Assembly: GCA_964529555.1 (NCBI GenBank)
Contig: CAZGWV010000092.1
Coordinates: forward strand, 1-13,048
Direction of reading: 5' to 3'
From: UBA7672 sp964529555
GTDB lineage: Bacteria; Pseudomonadota; Alphaproteobacteria; Caulobacterales; Hyphomonadaceae
DNA length: 13,048 nt
Below are positions 1 to 7,276 of the stretch, piece by piece. Under the pieces are notes generated by a model. It was not told the origin of the DNA, did no database searches, and saw only the letters and a list, made by a program, of their open reading frames with translations. Positions within the stretch are counted from its first letter, which is position 1. Each line of letters starts with the position of its first letter. The position numbers and the translations under genes are program-made.

Positions 1-34
1 CAGACAAACCCAGACCCGCGCTTCAGACAAACAA

Positions 35-64
35 AGAGAGGCGCCGGCAAGCCGACGCCTCTCT
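35..64 (-). terminator. Probable intrinsic terminator, minus strand
   Basis: A perfect 9-bp stem (AGAGAGGCG at 35-43 with CGCCTCTCT at 56-64) encloses a smaller CGGC-AA-GCCG helix. On the minus strand the stem is followed by a T-rich run, TTTGTTTGT (positions 34 down to 26), as in a Rho-independent terminator. No T-run follows on the plus strand. It lies about 130 bp past the stop of the minus-strand oxidoreductase gene, so it would end that transcript after a long 3' leader, or end a small RNA not otherwise visible. Confidence 0.6.
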
Positions 65-194
65 CCGATTGGGCCCTGGGTTGGGGGGTCGGGCCCGCAC
101 TCAAATTCTTCGACGTGGAGTGTCGCACTGCATCGCGCGTCGCGCAATCGCGATAGCGGTGTCAGAGACGATAGCAGCCTATCTGATGCTGCGC

Positions 195-1322
195 TCAGAT
201 CGTCATGCCGGCGACAAGCTCGCCCAGCGCCAGCGAGCTTGTGAGGCCGGGGCTTTCAATCGCGATGAGATTGACGAGCCCTGCGACGCCATGTGCTTCA
301 GGACCATCGACAACAAAGTCAGCGCTGGGCTGCCCCTTCGCGACGATCTTCGGCCGCACGCCCGAATAGTCCGGCGACAGAGCGCCGTCCTTGAGGCCGG
401 GCCAGTAGCGCCGCACTTCGCGATAGAAGTGCGCCGCGCGCGCGGGATCGACTTCGTAATCGAAGGGAGGCATCGCATCGTCAGGCAGCCATTCGGCGTC
501 GGGACCCAGGCGCGTGCGGCCGCCGAGATCGATGGCGAGGTGGAGACCCTGCGTTGCTGAATTGTGCATCGGATAGATGAGGCGCGCGAATGCGGCGCGG
601 CCGCTGGCGATGAAGTATGAGCCTTTCACCCAGTGCATGCGCAGATCGTCATAGCGCGGACCGCCATCGATGCTGCGTGCGACAGGGAGCGCGTAGTGGC
701 CGGCTGCGTTGACGACCGTACGGGCCTGGATGCGCGAGGGGCTGGCGCCGCCGGTGATGAGATCGATACCGCGCGACGTGACCGCGCCCTGCAGCACGGG
801 CGTGTCGACGACAAGCGCGCCGCCTCGGTCCTCGAACTCGCCCTGCAGGGCGAGGAAGTAGGCGTGGCTATCGAACAGGCCGCTCGATTCCGAATGGATT
901 GCTACGCGAACTTCGGGGCTCAGCACAGGCTCAAGCCGGCGGGCCTCGGCGCCGTCGACCAGCCGGCAGCCCTCAACGTCGTTGGCGAGCGCCCGTTTGA
1001 GCAGGGCCGGCATCGCGGCGGCTTCCTCGTCATCGACCGCCACGACCAGCTTTCCGCACCTGTGGGCCTCGACGCCGTGAGTGGCGCAGTAGGCGTAGAG
1101 TTTCCGCCGCCCCTCGACGCACAGCCGCGCTTTGAGAGAGCCCGTCGCATAGTAGAGCCCGGCGTGGATGACTTCGGAATTGCGGGACGAGGTTTCCGTT
1201 GCGATGGCGCTCGCCGCCTCCAGCACCAGCACTTCCCGCCCCTTCAGGGCAAGCGCACGGGCGCAGCTGAGGCCAACGGCCCCTGCTCCGATCACAACGG
1301 CATCGGCTTCGAACGTATCCAT
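195..1322 (-). CDS. FAD-dependent oxidoreductase, L-2-hydroxyglutarate dehydrogenase-like
   Basis: The 375-residue product belongs to the DAO/LhgO flavoprotein family, which oxidises 2-hydroxy acids (L-2-hydroxyglutarate in the best-known members) and usually passes electrons to the respiratory quinone pool. The N-terminus has the Rossmann FAD motif IGAGAVG (G12, G14, G17), with an acidic residue, E35, at the end of the second strand to bind the ribose. The family segment NSEVIHAGLYY (48-58) follows, resembling NSGVIHAGVYY of LhgO. The C-terminal part (IESPGLTSSLALGELV) fits the final FAD-contacting segment. Length is slightly below the usual 390-420. The frame opens 18 codons further upstream, but ATG at 1322 directly precedes the Rossmann strand and has an AGGG ribosome site, so I chose it. 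The gene is divergent from the PPOX gene. The exact substrate is inferred; another 2-hydroxy acid or an amino acid is possible. Confidence 0.88.
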   Translation of the reverse strand: MDTFEADAVVIGAGAVGLSCARALALKGREVLVLEAASAIATETSSRNSEVIHAGLYYATGSLKARLCVEGRRKLYAYCATHGVEAHRCGKLVVAVDDEEAAAMPALLKRALANDVEGCRLVDGAEARRLEPVLSPEVRVAIHSESSGLFDSHAYFLALQGEFEDRGGALVVDTPVLQGAVTSRGIDLITGGASPSRIQARTVVNAAGHYALPVARSIDGGPRYDDLRMHWVKGSYFIASGRAAFARLIYPMHNSATQGLHLAIDLGGRTRLGPDAEWLPDDAMPPFDYEVDPARAAHFYREVRRYWPGLKDGALSPDYSGVRPKIVAKGQPSADFVVDGPEAHGVAGLVNLIAIESPGLTSSLALGELVAGMTI

Positions 1323-1382
1323 GACCCTGCTTAACCCAGGCCGGTGAAGGAGTCGTGCGCTGGAGCCCGGCCGCATTCTAGT

Positions 1383-1397
1383 TGCGAATTATTCTCA
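1383..1397 (+). promoter_or_regulatory. Candidate Fur box
   Basis: TGCGAAT-T-ATTCTCA is a 7-1-7 inverted repeat; the two arms agree at 6 of 7 positions. It matches the classical Fur 7-1-7 consensus TGATAAT-N-ATTATCA at 11 of its 14 specified positions. It ends 19 bp before the ATG of the PPOX gene, in the 94-bp interval shared with the divergent oxidoreductase. The position suits repression of the plus-strand gene by iron-loaded Fur. No clear -35/-10 pair could be assigned next to it. Confidence 0.6.
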
Positions 1398-1416
1398 ATT
1401 AGGCCAGAGTGAGCCG

Positions 1417-2418
1417 ATGACAGACACGATCGACAGCACTGCCCAGCTTGAAGCCCTCATCGGCGCCGCGCCCCTGCCGGTGAAGATGAAGATCATCGAC
1501 CACCTCGACGCATGCGCTGCGGAGTGGATCGCCGCGTCCACCCTCGCCTTTGTGGGCATCGGCAAACCCGACGGACCAGGCGTGACGCTGGCTGGCGGGG
1601 CGGCCGGGTTTGTTCGCGCAAGCGGGCCCAACACGCTGGTGCTGCCGCTCGATGCGCTGGACGACCCGAACCTGCCGGAGCCCGGCCAAGGCGCTGGCGT
1701 TCTCTGCCTCGTGCCGGGAATCGGTGAGACGCTGCGTGCGAATGGGCGCGTGAAGTCGCGGAGCAATGCCGAAGTCGAGATCGCCATCGAGGAATGCTTC
1801 ATCCATTGCGCCAAGGCGCTGATCCGCTCGGATTTCTGGCAGGCGAAACCGGCATCTGCTCCCGCCGACCCAACCGAATTCCTCAACGCTACGCGCTTCC
1901 TTGCGCTTGCCACGATGGATGCGCGCGGGCTCGTCGATATCAGCCCAAAGGGCGATCCCGCGGGGCTGCTGATCCGCGCGGATGGCGCGACGGCGACGCT
2001 TGCCGAACGGCCGGGAAACCGGCTTGCGTTCGGCTATCGCAACATCATCGAACAGCCGCGCGTCGCCGCACTCGCCATCGCGCCCGGCGCATCGGGCGCG
2101 GCGGTGCTGGCCGGCGCGGCCCACCTCACCACGAATCCAGCGATTCTCGGCGCTTTCGCTGTCGGGGAGAAGACGCCAAAGCTTGCCACAGCGATCGAAG
2201 AGTTGGCGCTGGCGCGCCGCGACAGCCCTGCCCTGGCGCGCGCCGCGCCGTGGTCCAGACCGATCGCGCCACCGGCTATCGACCCCGCCGCCGCTTTCGT
2301 CGCCCATGTGAAGCTCAACAAGATTCAGGGCGTTCAGGCGACGATGATGCGGCTTGCGGTCAATCGCGGCCTTCTCGCCCAGGGGCTCAAGAGCAACTAC
2401 AAGAACGACCTCTATTGA
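1417..2418 (+). CDS. Tandem PPOX-class FMN-binding split-barrel protein
   Basis: The 333-residue product carries two successive pyridoxamine-5'-phosphate-oxidase-like split barrels. The first (about 38-141) keeps the family's PGIGETLRANGR (100-111) and HCAKALIRSDFW (130-141) segments. The second (about 155-275) keeps DISPKGDPAG (174-183) and PGNRLAFGYRNI (199-210). In ordinary single-domain relatives of about 200 residues all of these occur in one chain, so this looks like a duplication in which each half kept different motifs. Such proteins bind FMN or related cofactors and act as small-molecule oxidoreductases; the substrate is unknown. It is soluble, with no signal peptide. ATG at 1417 follows a modest ribosome site. 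The Fur-like box just upstream suggests induction under iron limitation, which raises a haem or siderophore-linked role, but no haem-oxygenase (HugZ) signature was recognised. It converges on the GFA gene with a 15-bp gap. Confidence 0.85.
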   Translation: MTDTIDSTAQLEALIGAAPLPVKMKIIDHLDACAAEWIAASTLAFVGIGKPDGPGVTLAGGAAGFVRASGPNTLVLPLDALDDPNLPEPGQGAGVLCLVPGIGETLRANGRVKSRSNAEVEIAIEECFIHCAKALIRSDFWQAKPASAPADPTEFLNATRFLALATMDARGLVDISPKGDPAGLLIRADGATATLAERPGNRLAFGYRNIIEQPRVAALAIAPGASGAAVLAGAAHLTTNPAILGAFAVGEKTPKLATAIEELALARRDSPALARAAPWSRPIAPPAIDPAAAFVAHVKLNKIQGVQATMMRLAVNRGLLAQGLKSNYKNDLY

Positions 2419-2433
2419 AGCAGCGTCAGCGGA

Positions 2434-2835
2434 CTACCCGGCTGGATAGCGCTCGAACTGCGGAAGCAGATGCGCGTCCTTCATCCAGCCGATACGCTCG
2501 GCGGTCTGAATATGCGCGCCGGGAGGCATGATCGCGTCCGGGTCGTCCAGCGTCGCACTCTGCACGTCGATCACGCCCACGAAGATCACGTCGTTCGTAT
2601 AGAACAGCCCCGCCCCGCAATCGGCGCAGAAATGCCGCCGACCATGTTCGGATGAGGCGCGGACTTTCGGCGCGCCCTTCGTCACCTTTACATCGTCCAT
2701 GCCGAAGATCGCCCAGCCGACCACGGGCGCGCCCGAAGATTTCCGGCAGTCCGCGCAATGGCACAGCCCATGCCGACTCGGCCCCGCCATCGCCTCGTAC
2801 CGCACCGCTCCACAATGACACCCGCCCGTCAGCAT
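2434..2835 (-). CDS. GFA family (CENP-V/GFA domain) zinc-binding protein
   Basis: The 133-residue protein spans a complete GFA domain, named after glutathione-dependent formaldehyde-activating enzyme. The seven expected cysteines are visible: C6 and C8 in CHCG, C25, C27 and C30 in CHCADCRKSSG, and C70 and C73 in FCADCGAGLFY. These bind structural and catalytic zinc in characterised members. Most family members have no proven reaction, so a glutathione or formaldehyde function is not assured. The frame is open 26 codons further upstream, but ATG at 2835 has a strong AGGAGA site 5 nt away and directly precedes the conserved GGCHCG segment. It is downstream of, and on the same strand as, the indolepyruvate oxidoreductase, separated by 164 bp, so co-transcription is possible but not evident. 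Confidence 0.92.
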   Translation of the reverse strand: MLTGGCHCGAVRYEAMAGPSRHGLCHCADCRKSSGAPVVGWAIFGMDDVKVTKGAPKVRASSEHGRRHFCADCGAGLFYTNDVIFVGVIDVQSATLDDPDAIMPPGAHIQTAERIGWMKDAHLLPQFERYPAG

Positions 2836-2999
2836 GCTCGTCTCCTGTGTTGTGAAGACAGGATTGACCCAACACGCATCGCAGGCAATTACGCCGGAGA
2901 TCGTTGCTGACACAACGCTGGCGGCATGGGGAAGCGCTCTTGCTTATCCGCATCCCCGATCCGGCTGCTTCGCGGCGGGCGGGGGCCTCGCCAGGGGAA

Positions 3000-5900
3000 C
3001 TACTCCGCCGCCTGCATGCGGGGCGGAGGCGCGGGCGTGTTCCACTTCGCCATCAGCGCAGCCAGACGCGCTTCGGCGGCATGCACCGACGCCTCCTTCA
3101 CATGGCCATAGCCGCGAATATCGTCGGGGATGCTCGCGATCTCGACCGCCAGCGCATGGTTTTCGGCCGTAAGCCCCGCAGCCAGCATTTCGAGGCGGGC
3201 GAGGTATTCGTCGCGCAGACGGCGTTCCATTTTCCGTTCGGCCGTCTTTCCGAAAATATCGAAGGCGCCGCCGCGAAGGCCCTTCATCTTCTTGAGGATA
3301 CGGAAGCCGGTCATCATCCACGGACCGAACGATCGCTTGATAAGTTCGCCCTTGTGGTTCTTCTTCGAGATCATCGGCGGCGCCATCAGGAAAGTGAGCT
3401 TCGTACCCTTTCCGAACGTGTCCTCGACGGCCTGCTTGTATTCGGGGCGCGTGTAGAGGCGCGCGACTTCGTACTCGTCCTTGTAGGCCATCAGCTTGGC
3501 GAGATAGGTGGCGGCTGACGTGGTCAACTGCTCGCCGAGGCCCAGATTGCTCTCGGCTGCGCGCACGCGGGCGATGCGGGCCTCGTACATATCGGCATAG
3601 GCGGCGTTCTGGTACTGTTTCAGCATCTCGGCGCGGCGGGCGATGAGTTCGTCGAGCTTCAGCGGCTCGATCTCGGGGCGCTTCGGCGCGGCGGCCTGCA
3701 CGACATCCGGGTTCACGGCGGCGATGCGGCCAAGGTCGAACGCGGCGGCATTCTCCTTGACCTTCACCTTGTTGAGGCGGTTGGCTTCGTAGATGGCCGC
3801 ATCCGTGATCGGGATCAGGCCGTTCTGCCACGCCATCCCGAGCATGATCATATTGGTGTAGATCGCATCGCCGAAGTGATGCTCGGCCAGCGCTTCCGCG
3901 TTAGTCGCAGCAAACGACTTCGCGCGGCTGCGGACGCGGGCGGTCAGCAGGTCCGGGTCGAAGCGGACATTGCGGTTCTCGATGATCTCTTTCGTCGGCG
4001 TGACGTCGTGGTTGGCGACGACTGATGTGCGGCCCTTGTCGAACATCACCAGCGCATCGCCGGAGGAAGCCACGACAAGGTCGCAGGCGATGATCACGTC
4101 GGCAGAGGCAGGCGGCGTCTTGCCGGCCTTGATGTCGTCGGGATCGAGCGCAAAGCGGACGTGGGACAGCACCGGCCCGCCCTTCTGCGCAAGGCCGGTC
4201 ATGTCGAGCGTTTGCGACGCCTTGCCATCGATGTGAGCCGCCATGGCGAGCACGGCGGCGACCGTTGTCACACCCGTGCCGCCGACGCCGGTGAAAACGA
4301 CGTTCCAGGCTTCGTGACCCAGCTGCGGCAGCGTGGGTTGCGGCAGGCCCGAAAGGTCGAACTTCGGCGCGCCGCGCTCAGCGTCCGATTTCCGGTCGCC
4401 GCCCGTGACCGTCACGAAGGACGGGCAGAAACCTTCGATGCAGGAGTAGTCCGTGTTGCAGGTCGACTGGTTGATCTGGCGCTTGCGGCCATATTCGGTT
4501 TCGACCGGCTCGACCGACAGGCAGTTCGACTTCACCGAACAATCGCCGCAGCCTTCGCAGACGGCCTGATTGATGAAGACACGCTTTGTGGGCGCTTCCA
4601 TCTTGCCGCGCTTGATGCGGCGGCGCTTCTCCGTGGCGCAGACCTGATCGTAGATCAGCACAGAGACGCCCGGTGTGTCGCGCAGTTCGATCTGCACTTC
4701 TTCGAGCTTCTTGCGGTCGAAGATGCGCGTGCCTTCCGGCAGGTCGCTGACGCTGGCATAGCGGGTGGGATCGTCGGCGACGATCACGATGGTCTTGACG
4801 CCTTCGGCTTCGACCTGCCGCGCGATCTGCGGAACGGTCTGGCCGGATTCGACCTGCTGGCCGCCCGTCATGGCGACGGCGTCATTGTAGAGGATTTTGT
4901 AGGTGGCGTTGACCTTGCCCGAGAGCGCGGCGCGGATCGCCAGCGAGCCCGAGTGCGAATAGGTGCCATCGCCGAGGTTCACGAAGACATGGTTTTCTGT
5001 CGTGAAGGGCATCTGGCCGATCCACGGCGCGCCCTCCCCGCCCATCTGCGTGTGCATATCGGTGCGGCGCTCGGGCGTGAACGTCGCCATGTAGTGGCAG
5101 CCGATGCCGGCGAGCGCGCGCGAGCCTTCGGGCAGCGTCGTGGACGTGTTGTGCGGGCATCCCGAACAGAAGTGCGGCTTGCGGATGTTGATCTGGTTCA
5201 TCCCCGCAACGGCCTGCTGCGCGCCGCGAACCTTGGCGAAGTAGGCATCGGCCTTCGCCCGGTGCGGACCATTCGGCAGCCGCCCCACAAGCGCCAGCGC
5301 GATATCCGCCGTCGAGAGCGAGGCGATGTCGGACAGGAGACGGCCGCCGTCGCGGTCGCTCTTGCCCTCGACGATCGGGCGCTGGGAATCCGGCAAGTGG
5401 TAGAGGATGTCTTTCAGCTGCGGCTCGATGATGGCGCGTTTGTGCTCGATCACCAGCACGCGCTCGAAGCCGCGGCAGAATTCGCGGATCGCGGTCGGCT
5501 CCAGCGGCCAGGGCATGGCGACCTTGAAGATCGAGACGCCAAGATCGGCCGCCTGTTCGGGAGAGAGCCCCATGGCGGAGAGCGCTTCGTAGACGTCGCG
5601 CGATGCCTGGCCGGCGACGATGACGCCGAGCCTCTTCTGCTTACCCGTCAGCAGCGGACGGTCGAGACCGTTGGCGCGCACGAAAGCCTGCGCGGCGGGA
5701 ATCTTGAGCGTGCGGAGGCGGGCTTCCTTGCCGAGGGGCGTATCGCCCATGCGCAGGCCGAGGCCGCCGTCGGGGATGAGGAAGTCAGTGGGGCGGACGG
5801 TATTGTAGCGGTGGAGACCAACTTCGACGACGGCGCCGCTATCCATCGTGTCGGCGAGGCAGATCATCGACACCCAGAGGCCCGAGAAGCGCGACAGCTC

Positions 5901-6476
5901 CCAGCCGATCATGCCGTAGTCGAGGACTTCCTGGATCGACGCGGGCGCGAGCACCGGCATCTCCGCGTCGATCATCGCAAACTCGGACTGCGAAGCGAGT
6001 GTGGAGGATTTCGAGTTGGGATCGTCGCCGCACAGCGCGAGCACCCCGCCTTTGGGGTCCGTGCCGGCCATGTTGGCGTGCTTGAAGACGTCGCCGGTGC
6101 GGTCGACCCCCGGCGCCTTGCCGTACCAGATGCCGAACACGCCATCGAATTTCGCGCCGGGGAAAATGTGCGTCTGCTGGCTGCCCCATACGGCGGTCGC
6201 GCCAAGATCCTCGTTGAGGCCCTCCCACAGCTTCACGTCGTGGGCGTCCATCAGCTTCCTGGCGGCGGTGATCTGCTGGTCGTAGCCGCCGAGAGGCGAG
6301 CCGCGATAGCCGGAAATGAACCCCGCCGTATTGAGGCCGTGTTTGCGATCCAGCCTCTTGCGGTCGAGCGGAAGGCGCACCAGCGCCTGGATGCCCGTCA
6401 TGAAGGCCCGGCCCTGCTCGAGCAGATATTTGTCGTCGAGCGAAATCCCACCGGATACAGGTGTGCCGTGCTTCAA
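3000..6476 (-). CDS. Indolepyruvate ferredoxin oxidoreductase, fused alpha-beta single chain
   Basis: The 1158-residue thiamine-diphosphate iron-sulphur enzyme decarboxylates aryl pyruvates (indolepyruvate, phenylpyruvate), and probably other 2-oxo acids from amino-acid breakdown, to acyl-CoA while reducing ferredoxin. From the N-terminus: a pyrimidine-binding domain with ISGYRGSPLGG; an FCSGCPH pair (C437, C440); a TPP-binding domain with GDG at 502-504 and YNDA containing N531; an Fe-S module with C640, C643, C646, C652 and then C673, C679, C684; an IorB-type gamma domain with GVGGTG (730-735) and DMTGLAQKGGP; and a C-terminal extension typical of fused bacterial forms. The length suits the one-chain type. 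I chose TTG at 6476 because a perfect AGGAGG lies 9 nt upstream and the product then begins near the conserved SLDDKY. Another TTG at 6527 lacks such support. It is divergent from an Lrp-family gene that probably controls it. Confidence 0.95.
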   Translation of the reverse strand: MKHGTPVSGGISLDDKYLLEQGRAFMTGIQALVRLPLDRKRLDRKHGLNTAGFISGYRGSPLGGYDQQITAARKLMDAHDVKLWEGLNEDLGATAVWGSQQTHIFPGAKFDGVFGIWYGKAPGVDRTGDVFKHANMAGTDPKGGVLALCGDDPNSKSSTLASQSEFAMIDAEMPVLAPASIQEVLDYGMIGWELSRFSGLWVSMICLADTMDSGAVVEVGLHRYNTVRPTDFLIPDGGLGLRMGDTPLGKEARLRTLKIPAAQAFVRANGLDRPLLTGKQKRLGVIVAGQASRDVYEALSAMGLSPEQAADLGVSIFKVAMPWPLEPTAIREFCRGFERVLVIEHKRAIIEPQLKDILYHLPDSQRPIVEGKSDRDGGRLLSDIASLSTADIALALVGRLPNGPHRAKADAYFAKVRGAQQAVAGMNQINIRKPHFCSGCPHNTSTTLPEGSRALAGIGCHYMATFTPERRTDMHTQMGGEGAPWIGQMPFTTENHVFVNLGDGTYSHSGSLAIRAALSGKVNATYKILYNDAVAMTGGQQVESGQTVPQIARQVEAEGVKTIVIVADDPTRYASVSDLPEGTRIFDRKKLEEVQIELRDTPGVSVLIYDQVCATEKRRRIKRGKMEAPTKRVFINQAVCEGCGDCSVKSNCLSVEPVETEYGRKRQINQSTCNTDYSCIEGFCPSFVTVTGGDRKSDAERGAPKFDLSGLPQPTLPQLGHEAWNVVFTGVGGTGVTTVAAVLAMAAHIDGKASQTLDMTGLAQKGGPVLSHVRFALDPDDIKAGKTPPASADVIIACDLVVASSGDALVMFDKGRTSVVANHDVTPTKEIIENRNVRFDPDLLTARVRSRAKSFAATNAEALAEHHFGDAIYTNMIMLGMAWQNGLIPITDAAIYEANRLNKVKVKENAAAFDLGRIAAVNPDVVQAAAPKRPEIEPLKLDELIARRAEMLKQYQNAAYADMYEARIARVRAAESNLGLGEQLTTSAATYLAKLMAYKDEYEVARLYTRPEYKQAVEDTFGKGTKLTFLMAPPMISKKNHKGELIKRSFGPWMMTGFRILKKMKGLRGGAFDIFGKTAERKMERRLRDEYLARLEMLAAGLTAENHALAVEIASIPDDIRGYGHVKEASVHAAEARLAALMAKWNTPAPPPRMQAAE

Positions 6477-6485
6477 GTCGGGACG

Positions 6486-6491
6486 CCTCCT
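6486..6491 (-). promoter_or_regulatory. Ribosome binding site deciding a TTG start
   Basis: The minus strand reads AGGAGG, 9 nt before TTG at 6476. No in-frame ATG lies between this site and the conserved SLDDKY segment of the enzyme; the first ATG codon is some 25 residues into the protein, inside the conserved domain. The site therefore favours a non-ATG start for the indolepyruvate oxidoreductase. Confidence 0.7.
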
Positions 6492-6509
6492 AGAGAGGGA
6501 TATGGCTAC

Positions 6510-6585
6510 GGCAAATATATTGCTCAATCTTGCAGGAAGTATTTGCCATTCGGTGCGCGATATGGCATTAGCGGCGCAAGATTGA
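6510..6585. promoter_or_regulatory. Operator-like nested inverted repeats between ior and lrp genes
   Basis: The 138-bp divergent interval is AT-richer than its surroundings and holds several repeats. TCAATCTTGC (6524-6533) and GCAAGATTGA (6576-6585) are perfect 10-bp inverted arms with centres 52 bp apart. GGCAAATA (6510-6517) and TATTTGCC (6540-6547) are perfect 8-bp arms with centres 30 bp apart. TGCCAT (6544-6549) and ATGGCA (6562-6567) form a third, shorter pair. Spacings near 5 and 3 helical turns suit a multimeric Lrp-type regulator that wraps DNA. Binding by the adjacent Lrp protein is inferred. Confidence 0.55.
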
Positions 6586-6614
6586 TCTAAAAACTATACT
6601 AAGGACAGCAAAAC

Positions 6615-7115
6615 ATGGCCGCCGAACTCGACGCCATCGACGCCAAGATCCTCGACCTGATCCAGCGCGACGCCGCCCTCTCGGTGGCGGAAATCGCGGA
6701 AAAGGTCGGCCTTTCCTCCAGCCCCTGCTGGCGTCGTATCAAGCGCATGGAGGAACAAGGCATCATCGCCCGGCGCGTCACGCTACTCAACTATGACAAG
6801 CTTGGGTTGAACTTTGAAGTCGTAGCCAACGTCAAGCTACAACTGCCCTCCCGCGAAAATCTTGAGAAGTTCGAACAGGCCGTCCGAAAGTGGCCCGAAG
6901 TCATCGAATGCATGACCGTGACGGGCGCCGTCGATTATGTGATGCGCGTCGTCACCACCGACATGCACGCCTACGACAACTTCCTGCGCGACAAGATTCT
7001 GGCGCTGGGGCTGGTATCCGACATCCAGTCGCGCATCATCGTCAACGTCGCCAAGCGCACGACCGCTGCGCCGCTCGGCCTGATCAGCCCCTACATCCCG
7101 ACGCAGGACCGCTAG
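6615..7115 (+). CDS. Lrp/AsnC family transcriptional regulator
   Basis: The 166-residue DNA-binding regulator is of the feast/famine family. An N-terminal helix-turn-helix (about residues 22-45, LSVAEIAEKVGLSSSPCWRR) is followed by a RAM ligand-binding/oligomerisation domain (about 68-150) with the characteristic GAVDYVMRVV segment (104-113). Length and layout are normal. ATG at 6615 is preceded by AAGGA with 9-nt spacing. The gene is transcribed away from the indolepyruvate oxidoreductase. In this family such an arrangement usually means the regulator controls its neighbour in response to an amino acid and also itself; here an aromatic or branched-chain amino acid would be the natural ligand, but that is inference. 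The intergenic repeats at 6510-6585 are the likely target. A TATACT hexamer at 6595-6600 could be a -10 element, but I see no matching -35. Confidence 0.95.
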   Translation: MAAELDAIDAKILDLIQRDAALSVAEIAEKVGLSSSPCWRRIKRMEEQGIIARRVTLLNYDKLGLNFEVVANVKLQLPSRENLEKFEQAVRKWPEVIECMTVTGAVDYVMRVVTTDMHAYDNFLRDKILALGLVSDIQSRIIVNVAKRTTAAPLGLISPYIPTQDR

Positions 7116-7134
7116 GGTTCGCGCGCCCCGAACA

Positions 7135-7177
7135 CATCCTTCGAGACGATCGCTTCGCGATCCCTCAGGATGAGGCC
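7135..7177 (+). repeat. REP-like palindromic element, copy 1
   Basis: This 43-bp imperfect palindrome has outer arms CATCCT/AGGATG and an inner hairpin GATCGC-TTC-GCGATC (7148-7162). It resembles a dispersed intergenic palindrome I know from alphaproteobacteria (CATCCTTCGAGAC...CTCAGGATGAGG), from memory rather than a search. It sits between two convergent genes, where such elements usually occur, and may help end transcription of the Lrp gene. Confidence 0.8.
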
Positions 7178-7207
7178 GGTGGGTGTTTTCCTATTTCAAA
7201 GTCAACA

Positions 7208-7256
7208 GGCCTCATCCTGAGGGATTGGCCCGGAGGGCCAATCGTCTCGAAGGATG
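7208..7256 (-). repeat. REP-like palindromic element, copy 2 (inverted)
   Basis: This is an inverted copy of the element at 7135-7177. Its 17-bp arm (7208-7224) and 16-bp arm (7241-7256) are perfect reverse complements of the first copy's arms, but the tip differs: ATTGGCCC-GGA-GGGCCAAT (7224-7242), an 8-bp stem. The two copies are separated by 30 bp and could also pair with each other into one long cruciform or RNA stem. Confidence 0.8.
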
Positions 7257-7276
7257 CATTCAGCGTCCCGGCCGAT

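Noticed and set aside
633..1334. A 233-codon plus-strand frame opposite the FAD oxidoreductase
   Set aside because: No recognisable domain; the opposite strand has an intact Rossmann motif and family segments over the same bases.
1417..2418. HugZ/HutZ-type haem oxygenase as the identity of the iron-box gene
   Set aside because: Split-barrel fold and possible Fur control fit, but the segments seen (PGIGETLR, HCAKALIRS, PGNR..RNI) are those of general PPOX proteins and no HugZ haem-ligand region was recognised.
2836..2999. Terminator or operator between the indolepyruvate oxidoreductase and GFA genes
   Set aside because: GC-rich segments near 2970-2999 give only weak, imperfect stems with no T-run, and no convincing -35/-10 pair precedes the GFA gene.
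4161..6590. An 809-codon plus-strand open frame opposite the indolepyruvate oxidoreductase
   Set aside because: It is an antisense shadow. High-G+C codon use removes stops from the opposite strand, its product is Arg/Asp/His/Ala-rich without recognisable motifs, and the minus-strand frame encodes a clear conserved enzyme.
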